The notes under the pieces were generated by a model that worked only from the letters and a program-made list of their open reading frames with translations, ran no database searches and had not been told where the DNA came from. Positions 23,007 to 32,254 of a DNA stretch of 43,266 bases are shown here, piece after piece. Position numbers and translations under genes: made by a program. Position 1 is the stretch's first letter. Each line of letters opens with the position of its first letter. The stretch is from Blautia sp. MSJ-9 (GTDB lineage: Bacteria; Bacillota; Clostridia; Lachnospirales; Lachnospiraceae): assembly GCF_018919065.1 (NCBI RefSeq), contig NZ_JAHLQG010000029.1, positions 1-43,266 of the forward strand, given 5' to 3'.

Positions 23007-23801
23007 ATGTTTAAGACAAGACTCTTAAGCGGAATCCTGCTTGTGATCATTGCACTTGCCACCATTATCAGTGGCGGCTATGTGCTGTTTTTCACACTTC
23101 TTGCTGTTTCACTTATCGGAATGAGTGAATTATATAAAGTAATGAAGGTGCAGGATGGCAAGTTAAATCTGCTGGCAGCAGCAGGATATGCAGGGGCAGT
23201 GCTTTATTATCTGGCAATGCTGCTTGATTTTGAGAAATACGGCGTACTGGCGATCATTTTCGGTCTGGTACTGATCATGTTTGTGTATGTATTCACTTAT
23301 CCGAAATATGAAGCAGTACAGGTGATGCCTGCACTGTTTGGAATTGTTTATGTGGCAGTGATGCTGTCATTTATCTATCTGACCAGAAGCCTGCCAGGCG
23401 GAAAGTTCCATGTATGGCTTATTTTCTTATGTTCCTGGGGATGCGATACCTGCGCATACTGTGTGGGAATGCTTATCGGCAAACATAAGATGGCACCGAT
23501 CCTGAGCCCTAAGAAATCAGTAGAGGGAGCAGTTGGCGGTGTAGTGGGAGCAGCACTTCTCGGTGTGATCTATGCAGCAGCAACTCAGGGACCAATGCTG
23601 GAATATGCAGTGATCTGCGCAGTAGGTGCTCTGATCTCCATGGTAGGTGATCTGGCAGCCTCCGCGATCAAGAGAAACCAGGGAATCAAAGACTACGGAA
23701 AATTAATTCCGGGCCATGGCGGAATCCTTGACAGATTTGACAGCGTAATCTTCACAGCGCCGGTTATTTATTTTCTTTCTATTCTGATGATTGAGATTTG
23801 A
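23007..23801 (+). CDS. cdsA: Phosphatidate cytidylyltransferase
   Basis: CdsA makes CDP-diacylglycerol from phosphatidate and CTP, the branch point of phospholipid synthesis. The 264-residue product starts at ATG 23007, 3 bases after uppS, with AAAGGAGGAG overlapping the uppS end. It has about seven to eight membrane helices. The signature is close to the C-terminus: SPKKSVEGAVGG and ISMVGDLAASAIKRNQGIKDYG, with GHGGILDRFDSVIFTAPV. Confidence 0.96.
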   Translation: MFKTRLLSGILLVIIALATIISGGYVLFFTLLAVSLIGMSELYKVMKVQDGKLNLLAAAGYAGAVLYYLAMLLDFEKYGVLAIIFGLVLIMFVYVFTYPKYEAVQVMPALFGIVYVAVMLSFIYLTRSLPGGKFHVWLIFLCSWGCDTCAYCVGMLIGKHKMAPILSPKKSVEGAVGGVVGAALLGVIYAAATQGPMLEYAVICAVGALISMVGDLAASAIKRNQGIKDYGKLIPGHGGILDRFDSVIFTAPVIYFLSILMIEI

Positions 23802-23988
23802 TTAGCTTAATATTCTCTTGAATTAGATAAATGTTGAAGAGGATGGATTTTATCCATTTGTTTTAAAATGTAAATATTGTGTCAGAGAAAATAGGATATG
23901 TTCCTGACATCATATAGTGATAATAGTTGATATTATTTAACAGTTGGTCGATAGATGTAGACTGACTGAATGTTGAAACGAGGTATAT
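23802..23988 (+). other. Intergenic region cdsA-dxr
   Basis: Two small hairpins are visible: ATGGAT-TTT-ATCCAT (23843-23857) followed by a T-rich tract, a likely weak terminator after cdsA, and TGTCAG (23880-23885) with CTGACA (23904-23909). A separate promoter for dxr is probable, but I cannot place one with confidence. Confidence 0.4.
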
Positions 23989-25131
23989 ATGAAAAAAGTA
24001 GCGATTTTAGGCTCCACAGGCTCTATCGGAACACAGACCCTCGACGTAGTCCGTGCAAACGATGATCTGGAAGTAGTCGGCCTTGCAGCAGGAAGCAACG
24101 TAGAGATGCTGGAGAAGCAGATCCGTGAATTTCACCCGAAGCTGGTTGCAGTCTGGAAAGAAGAAGCAGCCAGAGATCTGGAAACAAGAGTCCGCGACCT
24201 TGATGTAAAGATTGTAAGCCAGATGGGCGGTCTCATCGAGCTTGCCAGAATGCAGGAATCCGATATTCTGGTAACAGCCATCGTAGGAATGATTGGGATC
24301 AGACCTACCATGGAAGCAATTCTTGCAGGCAAAGACATTGCCCTTGCAAATAAAGAAACACTGGTAACAGCCGGACATTTGATCATGCCTCTGGCAAAGG
24401 AATTCGGTGTACAGATCCTGCCGGTAGACAGCGAACACAGCGCCATTTTCCAGGCACTTCACGGAGAGAAGAGAGAGCAGGTACATAAACTGCTGATCAC
24501 TGCTTCCGGCGGACCTTTCCGCGGAAAGAAAACAGCAGATCTGAAGAATGTAACTCTGGAGGATACTCTGAAACATCCGAACTGGGTAATGGGACAGAAG
24601 ATCACAGTAGATTCTGCAACTCTTGTAAACAAAGGTCTGGAAGTCATGGAAGCCAGATGGCTCTTTGATGTAGATCTGGATCATATTCAGGTTGTAGTCC
24701 AGCCGCAGAGTATCATCCACTCTATGGTAGAATTTGAGGACGGAGCAGTGATGGCACAGCTTGGAACTCCGGACATGAGACTTCCAATCCAGTATGCATT
24801 ATGCTATCCGGACAGAAGATTCTTAAAGGGTGACAGACTGGACTTCCATATGCTGAAACAGATTACATTCGAAGAACCGGACAGAGAGACTTTTAAGGGA
24901 CTTCCAATGGCAACCGAAGCTTCCAGAGCAGGCGGCAGCATGCCGACAGTATTTAATGCGGCAAATGAACTGGCAGTTCGCAAATTCCTGCAGAGAAAAA
25001 TTGGTTTTCTGGATATTTACGAGATTATCGGGCAGTCTATGAGCAGACATACAGTAGTAAAGAATCCGGATCTGGATCAGATTCTGGAAATCGAGAAAGA
25101 AACTTATCAATGGATCGAAAGCAGGTGGTAG
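23989..25131 (+). CDS. dxr: 1-deoxy-D-xylulose 5-phosphate reductoisomerase
   Basis: Dxr converts DXP to MEP with NADPH, the committed step of the non-mevalonate isoprenoid pathway, and is the target of fosmidomycin. The 380-residue product starts at ATG 23989 after ACGAGGTA. It has the nucleotide-binding AILGSTGSIGTQTLDVV, ALANKETLVTAG, the metal-binding PVDSEHSAIFQ, ITASGGPFRG, NWVMGQKITVDSATLVNKGLE and QPQSIIHSMVEF. It precedes rseP by one base. Confidence 0.98.
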   Translation: MKKVAILGSTGSIGTQTLDVVRANDDLEVVGLAAGSNVEMLEKQIREFHPKLVAVWKEEAARDLETRVRDLDVKIVSQMGGLIELARMQESDILVTAIVGMIGIRPTMEAILAGKDIALANKETLVTAGHLIMPLAKEFGVQILPVDSEHSAIFQALHGEKREQVHKLLITASGGPFRGKKTADLKNVTLEDTLKHPNWVMGQKITVDSATLVNKGLEVMEARWLFDVDLDHIQVVVQPQSIIHSMVEFEDGAVMAQLGTPDMRLPIQYALCYPDRRFLKGDRLDFHMLKQITFEEPDRETFKGLPMATEASRAGGSMPTVFNAANELAVRKFLQRKIGFLDIYEIIGQSMSRHTVVKNPDLDQILEIEKETYQWIESRW

Positions 25132-25132
25132 A

Positions 25133-26428
25133 TTGAAAATTATTATTGCAATTGTCATATTCAGTGCAATCATTCTCTTTCATGAACTGGGACACTTTCT
25201 CTTTGCAAAGCTGAACAAGATCGTGGTCACAGAATTCTCTCTGGGAATGGGACCAAGACTTTTCAGTTTCGAGAAAGGCGGCACCAGATATTCACTGAAA
25301 CTTCTTCCAATCGGCGGTTCCTGCGCCATGCTGGGGGAGGATACGGATATAGAGAATGAACCGGGAACCTTTAACAGTGCGTCTGTGTGGGGCAGGATTT
25401 CCGTAGTTGCCGCAGGACCGGTATTTAACTTTATCATGGCATTCGTATTATCTGTGATCATTGTAGGTGCTGTAGGATATGAACCATCCAGAGTTCTTTC
25501 CGTAAAGGAAGGTTCTGCGGCTGAGGCGGCAGGACTGAAAGAGGGAGATATTATTACCGGTTATCAGGGATATCACATTGATCTGGGAAAAGATCTCTAT
25601 GTATATTCCTATCTGAACCAGCTGAAAGAGGGAGATACCATTAATCTGACTGTTAAGCGTGACGGAAAGAAGATGGACATTTCCTATAAGTCGGATACAA
25701 ATGTGAGATACCTTCTGGGCTGCAATTTCAACGGGGATGATACTTCTGCCATGATAGTGGAATCTGTAATGGATGGAATGCCGTTGCAGGAAGCAGGGAT
25801 TCAGCAGGGAGATGTGATCACATCCATTAATGGAGTGAAGATTACAAATGCAGCAGATTACCAGAAATATATTCAGGAGAATCCGCTGACAGAAAAGTCT
25901 GTAAAGCTTACCTATTCCAGGGACGGACAGGAATATGATATTACGGTTACACCAAAAGAATACCGTACGGCAGAATCAGGATTTACCTACAATATGTATT
26001 CTGAAAAAGCAAAAGGGCCGGATATAGTCAAATATGGTGCCGTAGAAGTAAAATATATGGTCCGTACAACAATTCTAAGCCTGAAAGAACTGGTCAGCGG
26101 AAAGCTTGGAATGAAAGATCTGAGTGGCCCGGTCGGAGTTGTGGATGCAATCGGAACTACGTATGAGGAAAGCAAGAGTGAGGGAACAATGATGCTGTGG
26201 ATGAATATGCTCAACATGGCAGTTCTTCTTTCTGCAAACCTTGGAGTTATGAACCTCCTTCCGTTTCCGGCACTGGACGGTGGACGGCTGGTATTCCTTG
26301 TCATAGAGGCAATCCGCAGAAAACCGATTAACAGACAGGTGGAGGGAGGCATCCATTTCGCAGGGCTGATGCTGTTGATGGCGCTGATGGTATTTGTTAT
26401 GTATAATGATATTGTTAAGCTGATCTGA
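25133..26428 (+). CDS. rseP: RIP metalloprotease RseP (site-2 protease)
   Basis: RseP-type proteases cut anti-sigma factors and remnant signal peptides within the membrane. The start is TTG 25133, one base after the dxr stop, with AGGTGG within the dxr end. The 431-residue product has the zinc motif HELGHFLFAK near residue 18, two PDZ-like domains (EGSAAEAAGLKEGDIITGYQ and DGMPLQEAGIQQGDVITSIN), and the C-terminal NLLPFPALDGGRLVF that completes the active site. Membrane helices frame the PDZ domains. A terminator follows, so the operon ends here; ispG, often next in other Firmicutes, is not here. Confidence 0.96.
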   Translation: MKIIIAIVIFSAIILFHELGHFLFAKLNKIVVTEFSLGMGPRLFSFEKGGTRYSLKLLPIGGSCAMLGEDTDIENEPGTFNSASVWGRISVVAAGPVFNFIMAFVLSVIIVGAVGYEPSRVLSVKEGSAAEAAGLKEGDIITGYQGYHIDLGKDLYVYSYLNQLKEGDTINLTVKRDGKKMDISYKSDTNVRYLLGCNFNGDDTSAMIVESVMDGMPLQEAGIQQGDVITSINGVKITNAADYQKYIQENPLTEKSVKLTYSRDGQEYDITVTPKEYRTAESGFTYNMYSEKAKGPDIVKYGAVEVKYMVRTTILSLKELVSGKLGMKDLSGPVGVVDAIGTTYEESKSEGTMMLWMNMLNMAVLLSANLGVMNLLPFPALDGGRLVFLVIEAIRRKPINRQVEGGIHFAGLMLLMALMVFVMYNDIVKLI

Positions 26429-26469
26429 TCATCTGGCATACCAGTGTGGGTTTGAAAAAATCTCCCATA

Positions 26470-26584
26470 AAATGTGACGCATATCTTGCGTAAAGCATTT
26501 TTTAAACACACTTTAGAACCAATGTAATGTATATGATTAAAAAGACAGATATCTTGAAAGAAAATAGAGAGTCTGTCTTTTTTT
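26470..26584 (+). terminator. Two terminators after rseP
   Basis: The first has AATG-tg-ACGCA (26471-26481) with TGCGT...CATT (26487-26499) followed by T. The second has AAAGACAGA (26541-26549) with TCTGTCTTT (26572-26580) and more T. They end the pyrH-rseP block; the following stretch to 26795 has a TATAAT at 26740-26745 and no gene. Confidence 0.75.
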
Positions 26585-26795
26585 GACGAAAATTTGACGA
26601 TTTATCTGGATTTTCACAGTTCGATTTGATATATTAAAATTGTCCTGAAGGTTTAAGCGACAGATATATGTATTACACAAATCTGTTACAGAGGATTAAC
26701 AGTGAAAGTATTTTGAACGCAGTTTCGGGAAAGTGTGTGTATAATGTAACCCAACAAAAGACAAACAGAAAAATGTGGGGTGAAAGGAGATGTTT

Positions 26796-28268
26796 ATGAG
26801 AAAGAAAAATGAAATCACTGAGTATGTGGCTGCTGCTCTTATATTTGTGTGTGCGGTAGCAGTAAGTCTGGGCATATTTCTGGTATGCATGCAGAATTCT
26901 ATTGAGCGTAACTCGCAGAAAGTAATTAAGACGAATGTTTCCAGACAGAGTGAACATATTAAAGCAATTTTGGATATTCATTATGGATATCTGAGGGGTA
27001 TAGCAAAAGAGATTGGAAAATCCGAAGAACTTGTGTCGGATGAAAATATGGAAATGTTAATATCACTTGAAGAGGAAACTGCTTTAGAGCGTACAGCACT
27101 GATTGAAGCAGATGGTACGGCTCATTATGATAACGGAGCAGAGAAGAATGTATCTTCGAGGAGATATTTTAAGGAAGGAATGGAGGGAAAAGAAACACTA
27201 AGCGATCCACTGGAGAGCAGCGTAGATAAAGAAACCCGTGTAATTCTGGGCGTACCGGTCTGGAAAAACGGAAAAGTGATAGGAGTTCTGGGTGGTTCTT
27301 ATAACGTAACTGCATTAAGCCGTATGCTGTTTAACGATTTCTTTGAAGATGTAGGATATACACTGATTACTACCAGTGATGGTGAGATTATTGCGTATGA
27401 TGGTGATTTTGCCTATCATGAGATTGAATATGGCGATAACTTCTTTGAATTTTATGATGATCAGACACTTATTTTTGATTCGTCCCTGACAGAAGTGAAA
27501 AAAGATTTTACAGTGGGTGCCGATGGACTGATGAAAATAAGAATTGGAAATGATTATAATTCAGACCGTTATCTGGCCTATACAGATATGGGATTGAATG
27601 ACTGGATGATTTGTTATGTTATCCCTGTTTCTGAAGCGCAGAAATCTTATAACTTTGTACGAAGATATGAACTGATTTTTACAATCGGGTTTGGTGTTAT
27701 GGCAAGCATCTTGTTCTTATGGGGATTTGTTAAGAACAGATCAACGAATAAACAGCTTATTCAGGCGGCCGAGACAGATGCTCTGACCAGTGCGTACAAT
27801 AAGAGAAATACAGAAGAACGGATCCATAATGTTCTGCAGGAACATCCACAGGAACCGGGAACTTTTGTGATCATGGATGTGGATCATTTTAAGGAAGTAA
27901 ATGATACATATGGACACATTACAGGGGATAAAGTCCTGCGCAAATTTGGCGAAGTGCTTCATGAGCATTTTCGTGAAGGAGACATTGTCGGCAGGATCGG
28001 TGGTGATGAATTTGTAGTATTTATGAGAAAAACGGACAGCAGAGAAGTGGCTGTTTCCAGAATCGAAAGTCTGATAAAAAAGGTTGAAGAATTATCATTC
28101 CCAGAAATGAATGGAAAGAATATTACCATTAGTGCCGGAATGGCATTTGCTCCGGAACATGGAACAGGATATCTTGATCTGTATAAGAATGCAGATACTG
28201 CATTATATAAGACGAAACAGAATGGCAGAGACGGGTATAATATTTACGAAGAAGAAAACAGAGAATAG
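26796..28268 (+). CDS. Membrane-bound diguanylate cyclase (sensor-GGDEF)
   Basis: The ATG at 26796 is 6 bases from AAAGGAG and is preferred to that at 26790. The 490-residue product has a first membrane helix (VAAALIFVCAVAVSLGIFLV), an extracellular dCache-like sensor (about 40-290), a second helix (ELIFTIGFGVMASILFLWGF) and a GGDEF domain. The active site is intact (GRIGGDEFVVF near 400), with a feedback RxxD site (REGD) five residues before it, so it should make cyclic di-GMP and be inhibited by it. The signal is unknown. It stands alone after the rseP terminators. Confidence 0.95.
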   Translation: MRKKNEITEYVAAALIFVCAVAVSLGIFLVCMQNSIERNSQKVIKTNVSRQSEHIKAILDIHYGYLRGIAKEIGKSEELVSDENMEMLISLEEETALERTALIEADGTAHYDNGAEKNVSSRRYFKEGMEGKETLSDPLESSVDKETRVILGVPVWKNGKVIGVLGGSYNVTALSRMLFNDFFEDVGYTLITTSDGEIIAYDGDFAYHEIEYGDNFFEFYDDQTLIFDSSLTEVKKDFTVGADGLMKIRIGNDYNSDRYLAYTDMGLNDWMICYVIPVSEAQKSYNFVRRYELIFTIGFGVMASILFLWGFVKNRSTNKQLIQAAETDALTSAYNKRNTEERIHNVLQEHPQEPGTFVIMDVDHFKEVNDTYGHITGDKVLRKFGEVLHEHFREGDIVGRIGGDEFVVFMRKTDSREVAVSRIESLIKKVEELSFPEMNGKNITISAGMAFAPEHGTGYLDLYKNADTALYKTKQNGRDGYNIYEEENRE

Positions 28269-28321
28269 AGAAAAGAATACAGAAAAATAAAACGAACAGA
28301 AATACGAAAGAAGTGTAGTGA

Positions 28322-28522
28322 ATGGATGAAAATACAGTATTACCACTGATAAATTCAGCATTTGAGCCAGGACATGCAAAGGAAAAAGTAGAAAACTTCA
28401 AGGACAGAGGATTCCACGATGTAGCACTGGCAGAACTTTATTATTTCTCAGGAGAAGCACAGAAATGCAGCGACACTGTGGAAATTTATTTGATGAGTCC
28501 AACTTTGATAAGCTGCATGTGA
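28322..28522 (+). pseudogene. Truncated unknown reading frame
   Basis: A 66-codon frame from ATG 28322 reads PLINSAFEPGHAKEKVENF, then ALAELYYFSGEAQKCSDTV, and ends abruptly after YLMSPT. The middle resembles part of a helical-repeat (LuxR- or TPR-type) regulator in which the remaining several hundred residues are missing. There is no convincing ribosome site. I treat it as the N-terminal stub of a lost gene; a small real protein cannot be ruled out. Confidence 0.4.
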
Positions 28523-28535
28523 GGAAGAGGGATGA

Positions 28536-28682
28536 ATTGAAGGATTTTGTACTGAAATAAGTGATTATGATACTTTTTATATAGCATCAAAAACAGTAAC
28601 GGCAGAACAGATAGAAACAGCAGAAAAAATACTTGAACTGGCAGAGCGATATTTATTGACGAATATAGCAGATGACTTATAA
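28536..28682 (+). pseudogene. HEPN-domain protein, C-terminal remnant
   Basis: Without a start codon, one frame ending at TAA 28680 reads SDYDTFYIASKTVTAEQIET, then AEKILELAERYL. The YD-x-FY-x-ASK-x-x-A-x-x-Q-x-x-x-A pattern is the C-terminal helix of HEPN proteins of the clostridial toxin-antitoxin or nucleotidyltransferase-linked kind. Only about 45 residues survive; the N-terminal helices and the R-x(4-6)-H motif are gone. Confidence 0.45.
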
Positions 28683-28695
28683 CAGTAAATATCTG

Positions 28696-28739
28696 GCAGG
28701 AGAATCTATTCCATTCAGGAATAAGTTCTCCTGCTTTTT
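28696..28739 (+). terminator. Intrinsic terminator
   Basis: GCAGGAGAA (28696-28704) pairs with TTCTCCTGC (28726-28734) and is followed by five T; an inner TATTCC/GGAATA stem strengthens it. Confidence 0.9.
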
Positions 28740-28851
28740 GAATTGCAGTTTCCTGTCTGGAAATGGTATGTTATCTATTGGAAAATATCAGGCAGAGACA
28801 TTGGCGAGCGGCCTGATTTAGATAAGAAAACCACAGGGAGGAATAAGTATC

Positions 28852-30330
28852 ATGAAAAACGTGGAAGTCAATGACCTGCATTCTGCTCTTGAGCTGCTGG
28901 AGTCTATTCCGGGACAGCTTGTGGAGACAAATGTGGAAGTAGATCCGAATGCAGAATTATCAGGCGTATACAGACATGTAGGTGCCGGCGGAACAGTAGA
29001 GCGTCCGACACAGGAAGGTCCTGCAATGGTCTTTAACAATGTAAAAGGCCACGAAGGTGCCAGAGTAGTCATCGGTGTGTTATCCAGCAGAAAGAGAGTT
29101 GGATATTTGCTGGGAGAAGATCCTAAGAAGTTGGGATTTCTGTTAAAGAACAGCGTAGAGCATCCGGTAAAACCGGTAGTAATTCCGAATGAGCAGGCGA
29201 AATGCCAGGAAGTAGTTCATCTGGCAACAGAAGAAGGGTTTGATATCCGCAAACTTCTCCCGGCTCCAACCAACACACCGGAAGATGCAGGCCCATACAT
29301 CACACTTGGAATGTGCTATGCATCCAACCCGAAAACAGGAGAGTCTGATGTGACGATCCACAGAATGTGTTTACAGTCCAAAGATGAAATCTCTATTTTC
29401 CTGATGCCGGGTGCACGTCATATCGGATATTTCCGTGAACTGGCAGAAGCAGCAGGAGAACCGCTTCCGATCTCTGTCAGCATTGGTGTAGACCCTGCGA
29501 TTGAAATTGCATCCTGCTTTGAGCCACCGACAACACCACTTGGATATGATGAATTACAGGCAGCAGGCGCGATCCGTAAGAAACCGGTAGAACTGGTACA
29601 GTGTCTCACCATCAATGAGCGTGCGATTGCCAATGCGGAATACGTTATTGAGGGAGAAATCCTGCCGAACGTTCGTGTCCGTGAAGACCAGAACTCCAAC
29701 ACAGGAAAAGCAATGCCGGAATTCCCTGGCTACTGCGGACCTGCTAATCCGGAACTTCCGATCATCAAGGTAAAAGCCATCACCACAAGAAAGAACCCGA
29801 TCATGCAGACCTGTATCGGACCAAGTGAAGAACATGTTTCCATGGCAGGTATCCCTACAGAAGCAAGTATCCTTGCAATGGTTGACAAAGCGCTTCCGGG
29901 CAAATGCCTGAATGTATATAATGCTTCTTTTGGCGGTGGAAAATATGTGACCATCATGCAGTTTAAGAAGACCATGCCGTCAGACGAAGGCCGCCAGCGT
30001 CAGGCAGCGCTGCTTGCATTCTCAGCATTTGCAGAGCTGAAACATGTAATTCTGGTGGATGAAGATGTCGATATCTTTGATATCAATGATGTGATGTGGG
30101 CAATGACAACCAGATTCCAGGCAGATGTTGACCTGATCACGATTCCGGGTGTACAGTGTCATCCGCTGGATCCATCCAACAATCCTGCTTACCATCCGGG
30201 AATCCGTGAGCGCGGTGTTGCGTGCAAAGCAATCTTTGACTGTACCGTACCGTTTGATCAGAAAGACCGCTTCCAGAGAGCACAGTTCATGGATGTAGAT
30301 CCGAAGCACTGGCTTCCGGATATGTTCTAA
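28852..30330 (+). CDS. lpdC: UbiD-family decarboxylase, gallate decarboxylase LpdC-like
   Basis: UbiD enzymes decarboxylate aromatic or unsaturated acids with prenylated FMN. The 492-residue product (ATG 28852, GGAGGAATAAG upstream) resembles Lactobacillus LpdC, gallate decarboxylase, over its full length as I recall it: VEVDPNAELSGVYRHVGAGG, ERPTQEGPAM, EEGFDIRKLLPAPTNTPEDA, IGPSEEHVSMAGIPTEASIL and RQRQAALLAFSAF. EGEILPN and the acidic residues around it lie where the family keeps its catalytic glutamates. LpdC converts gallate to pyrogallol. The UbiX-like and LpdD-like partners are encoded 2.3-3.3 kb downstream. The exact acid used here is not proven. Confidence 0.92.
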   Translation: MKNVEVNDLHSALELLESIPGQLVETNVEVDPNAELSGVYRHVGAGGTVERPTQEGPAMVFNNVKGHEGARVVIGVLSSRKRVGYLLGEDPKKLGFLLKNSVEHPVKPVVIPNEQAKCQEVVHLATEEGFDIRKLLPAPTNTPEDAGPYITLGMCYASNPKTGESDVTIHRMCLQSKDEISIFLMPGARHIGYFRELAEAAGEPLPISVSIGVDPAIEIASCFEPPTTPLGYDELQAAGAIRKKPVELVQCLTINERAIANAEYVIEGEILPNVRVREDQNSNTGKAMPEFPGYCGPANPELPIIKVKAITTRKNPIMQTCIGPSEEHVSMAGIPTEASILAMVDKALPGKCLNVYNASFGGGKYVTIMQFKKTMPSDEGRQRQAALLAFSAFAELKHVILVDEDVDIFDINDVMWAMTTRFQADVDLITIPGVQCHPLDPSNNPAYHPGIRERGVACKAIFDCTVPFDQKDRFQRAQFMDVDPKHWLPDMF

Positions 30331-30545
30331 AAATTAATATTACTATTTTTCTGAAAATGAGTTATAATGATTCACTGTGCGCATAAGGTACTATTTAGAT
30401 AGAGCAGCCTGCGAAAAATTAGTGTTATAATAATTCATCGCAGATGTGGAAGAAAAGAACTTTTGAACGTTCAGGAAGCGAAGAACAGAAGAAATTATAA
30501 CAGGTTTCGGCGTATCAGAAATGATATTTGAACAATAAAGAAAAA

Positions 30546-30585
30546 AGTTCAGGCAGATGTCAAAATTACGGCACCTGCCTGAACT
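30546..30585 (+). promoter_or_regulatory. Leader hairpin before the DUF554 gene
   Basis: AGTTCAGGCAG (30546-30556) pairs perfectly with CTGCCTGAACT (30575-30585) over 11 bp with an 18-base loop, 6 bases before AAAGGAG. No T-run follows. It may control translation of the DUF554 gene or act as an RNA switch; the rest of the 280-base gap from lpdC holds only A/T-rich possible promoters (TATAAT at 30363 and 30426). Confidence 0.5.
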
Positions 30586-30611
30586 CAGGTAAAGGAGAGA
30601 GAAAAAAAGTT

Positions 30612-31343
30612 ATGCCAATTGGAGTAATTATCAATGCGTTATCCGTAGTCATCGGCGGAATCCTGGGTGCACTTGTGGGACACAAGTTAAGTCCGAAATT
30701 CAAGGCGGACATTACCCTGGTATTTGGTGTATGTTCTATGGGAATGGGAATCAGTACCATCGGTCTGATGGAAAATATGCCCGCAGTTATTTTTTCCATT
30801 GTGATCGGTACAGGAATCGGACTTGCGATTCATCTTGGAGAGAAAATTAATGCCGGTGCAGGTGTCATGCAGCGTGCGATCAGCAAATTTATCAAAAATT
30901 CTAATTCAGAGCTTTCTGAGGATGAGTTCATGAATACACTGGTAACGATCATTGTATTATTCTGTGCCAGTGGAACCGGGATCTATGGTTCTATCGTATC
31001 TGGAATGAGCGGAGATCATTCTGTACTGATCTCCAAATCTATTCTGGATTTATTTACAGCAGCTATTTTTGCATGCAGTCTGGGAATGGTAGTATGTATG
31101 ATTGCCATTCCACAGGTAATCATTTTCCTGATCCTGTTCTTTGCGGCAACAGCGATTTTCCCATTAACTACACCGGGCATGATCAATGACTTTAAAGCCT
31201 GTGGTGGTTTCCTGATGCTCGCAACTGGTTTCCGTATGGTGAAACTGAAGAACTTTCCGACTGCGGACATGATACCGGCGATGGTGCTGATCATGCCGAT
31301 GTCATGGTTCTGGGTAAATTATGTGCTTCCGTTAGTGTCATAA
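30612..31343 (+). CDS. DUF554 integral membrane protein
   Basis: The ATG at 30612 follows AAAGGAGAGAG; the upstream frame from 30528 crosses a leader hairpin and is excluded. The 243-residue product has about seven hydrophobic segments, starting MPIGVIINALSVVIGGILGA, which is the typical start of DUF554 (YdfK/YqgA-like) proteins, and including GVCSMGMGISTIGLMEN and FCASGTGIYGSIVSGMSGDH. The family is thought to be a transporter or a channel of unknown substrate. Placed between the decarboxylase genes, it may take in the aromatic acid or release the product, but no homologue with that role is known to me. Confidence 0.88.
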   Translation: MPIGVIINALSVVIGGILGALVGHKLSPKFKADITLVFGVCSMGMGISTIGLMENMPAVIFSIVIGTGIGLAIHLGEKINAGAGVMQRAISKFIKNSNSELSEDEFMNTLVTIIVLFCASGTGIYGSIVSGMSGDHSVLISKSILDLFTAAIFACSLGMVVCMIAIPQVIIFLILFFAATAIFPLTTPGMINDFKACGGFLMLATGFRMVKLKNFPTADMIPAMVLIMPMSWFWVNYVLPLVS

Positions 31344-31369
31344 AAAAATAAAGATTTTGTATCTGATTA

Positions 31370-32254
31370 TCAGTCAGCAGTAATTTTGCTTTTGGCATAA
31401 TCCCAGAACAATTTTCCAGCAGGAGAAAGTTGTCGATAGTCATTGCAGGCAAGGGTGATAGCACTGATGAAATCTTCTTTCAGAGGAATGATTGCTACAC
31501 CTGGATGGTGGAGATATTCCACAGCATGCTGCATCAGCAGAGAAATGCCGTGATTTTTGCTTACCAGGTCAAGAATATTGTCCATGTGGGTGCCGGTATA
31601 AACTACGCGTGGTTCAAAACCTCTTTGTCTGCAGATTTCTGTGATTTTATCATAATGTAGAGTCGATTTGCTCAGCAGAAGCAGATTTTCGTTTCTTAAT
31701 TCAGAGACGGAGAGCTGCTTCTTTTTACTGAAAGGATGACTCAGGGGGACGACTGCGGCCAGACGGTCGTCATAGAAATCAAGACTTTGACAGGAGGCGT
31801 CCAGATATTCTTTTCTGGTAAAAATGAAATCACATTCGTGGTTTTTGAGCCGGGAGCAGATATGGGTAGTTTCAGATTCCTCAATCTGCAGTTTGATATT
31901 TGGATGTGCAGTCTGAAAATCTGCCAGCAGTCCGGTGATATCATACTGTGCCATAACCGGGATGCTCGCGATGGTTAAGGTATCTTCTTTCTGAAGCTGG
32001 TAACTGGAAACTGTATGGATAAGTTTTTCATAGCTCTGTACAATAGAACGTGCATCTTTTAACACCAACTTTCCGGCTTCTGTAAGCTGAATCTGGCGCT
32101 TGCTCCGGTCAAAGAGCTGGATATTTAATTCCTTTTCCAGAGATTTGATATTCTTGGAAACAGAGGACTGGGTTGTATATAAATTCTCGGCAGCAGTGGA
32201 AAAATTGCCACTGCGGACGACTTCGAGGAAGTACTGGATCTGTTGAATGTCCAT
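31370..32254 (-). CDS. LysR-family transcriptional regulator
   Basis: The 294-residue product reads on the minus strand from ATG 32254, with a GGAG-containing leader. It has the N-terminal winged helix-turn-helix MDIQQIQYFLEVVRSGNFST AAENLY split by the recognition helix (SSVSKNIKSLEKELNIQLFDR), and a periplasmic-binding-like effector domain (TLTIASIPVMAQYD to the end). It diverges from the UbiX-like gene, so it probably senses an aromatic acid and controls the decarboxylase genes on both sides, as the LysR protein TanR does for tannase and gallate decarboxylase in Lactobacillus. Its gene converges with DUF554. Confidence 0.93.
   Translation of the reverse strand: MDIQQIQYFLEVVRSGNFSTAAENLYTTQSSVSKNIKSLEKELNIQLFDRSKRQIQLTEAGKLVLKDARSIVQSYEKLIHTVSSYQLQKEDTLTIASIPVMAQYDITGLLADFQTAHPNIKLQIEESETTHICSRLKNHECDFIFTRKEYLDASCQSLDFYDDRLAAVVPLSHPFSKKKQLSVSELRNENLLLLSKSTLHYDKITEICRQRGFEPRVVYTGTHMDNILDLVSKNHGISLLMQHAVEYLHHPGVAIIPLKEDFISAITLACNDYRQLSPAGKLFWDYAKSKITAD

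Noticed and set aside
24007..24720. 237-codon minus-strand frame in dxr
   Set aside because: It is antisense to the conserved dxr gene, has no ribosome site and reads as a Cys/Phe-rich shadow.
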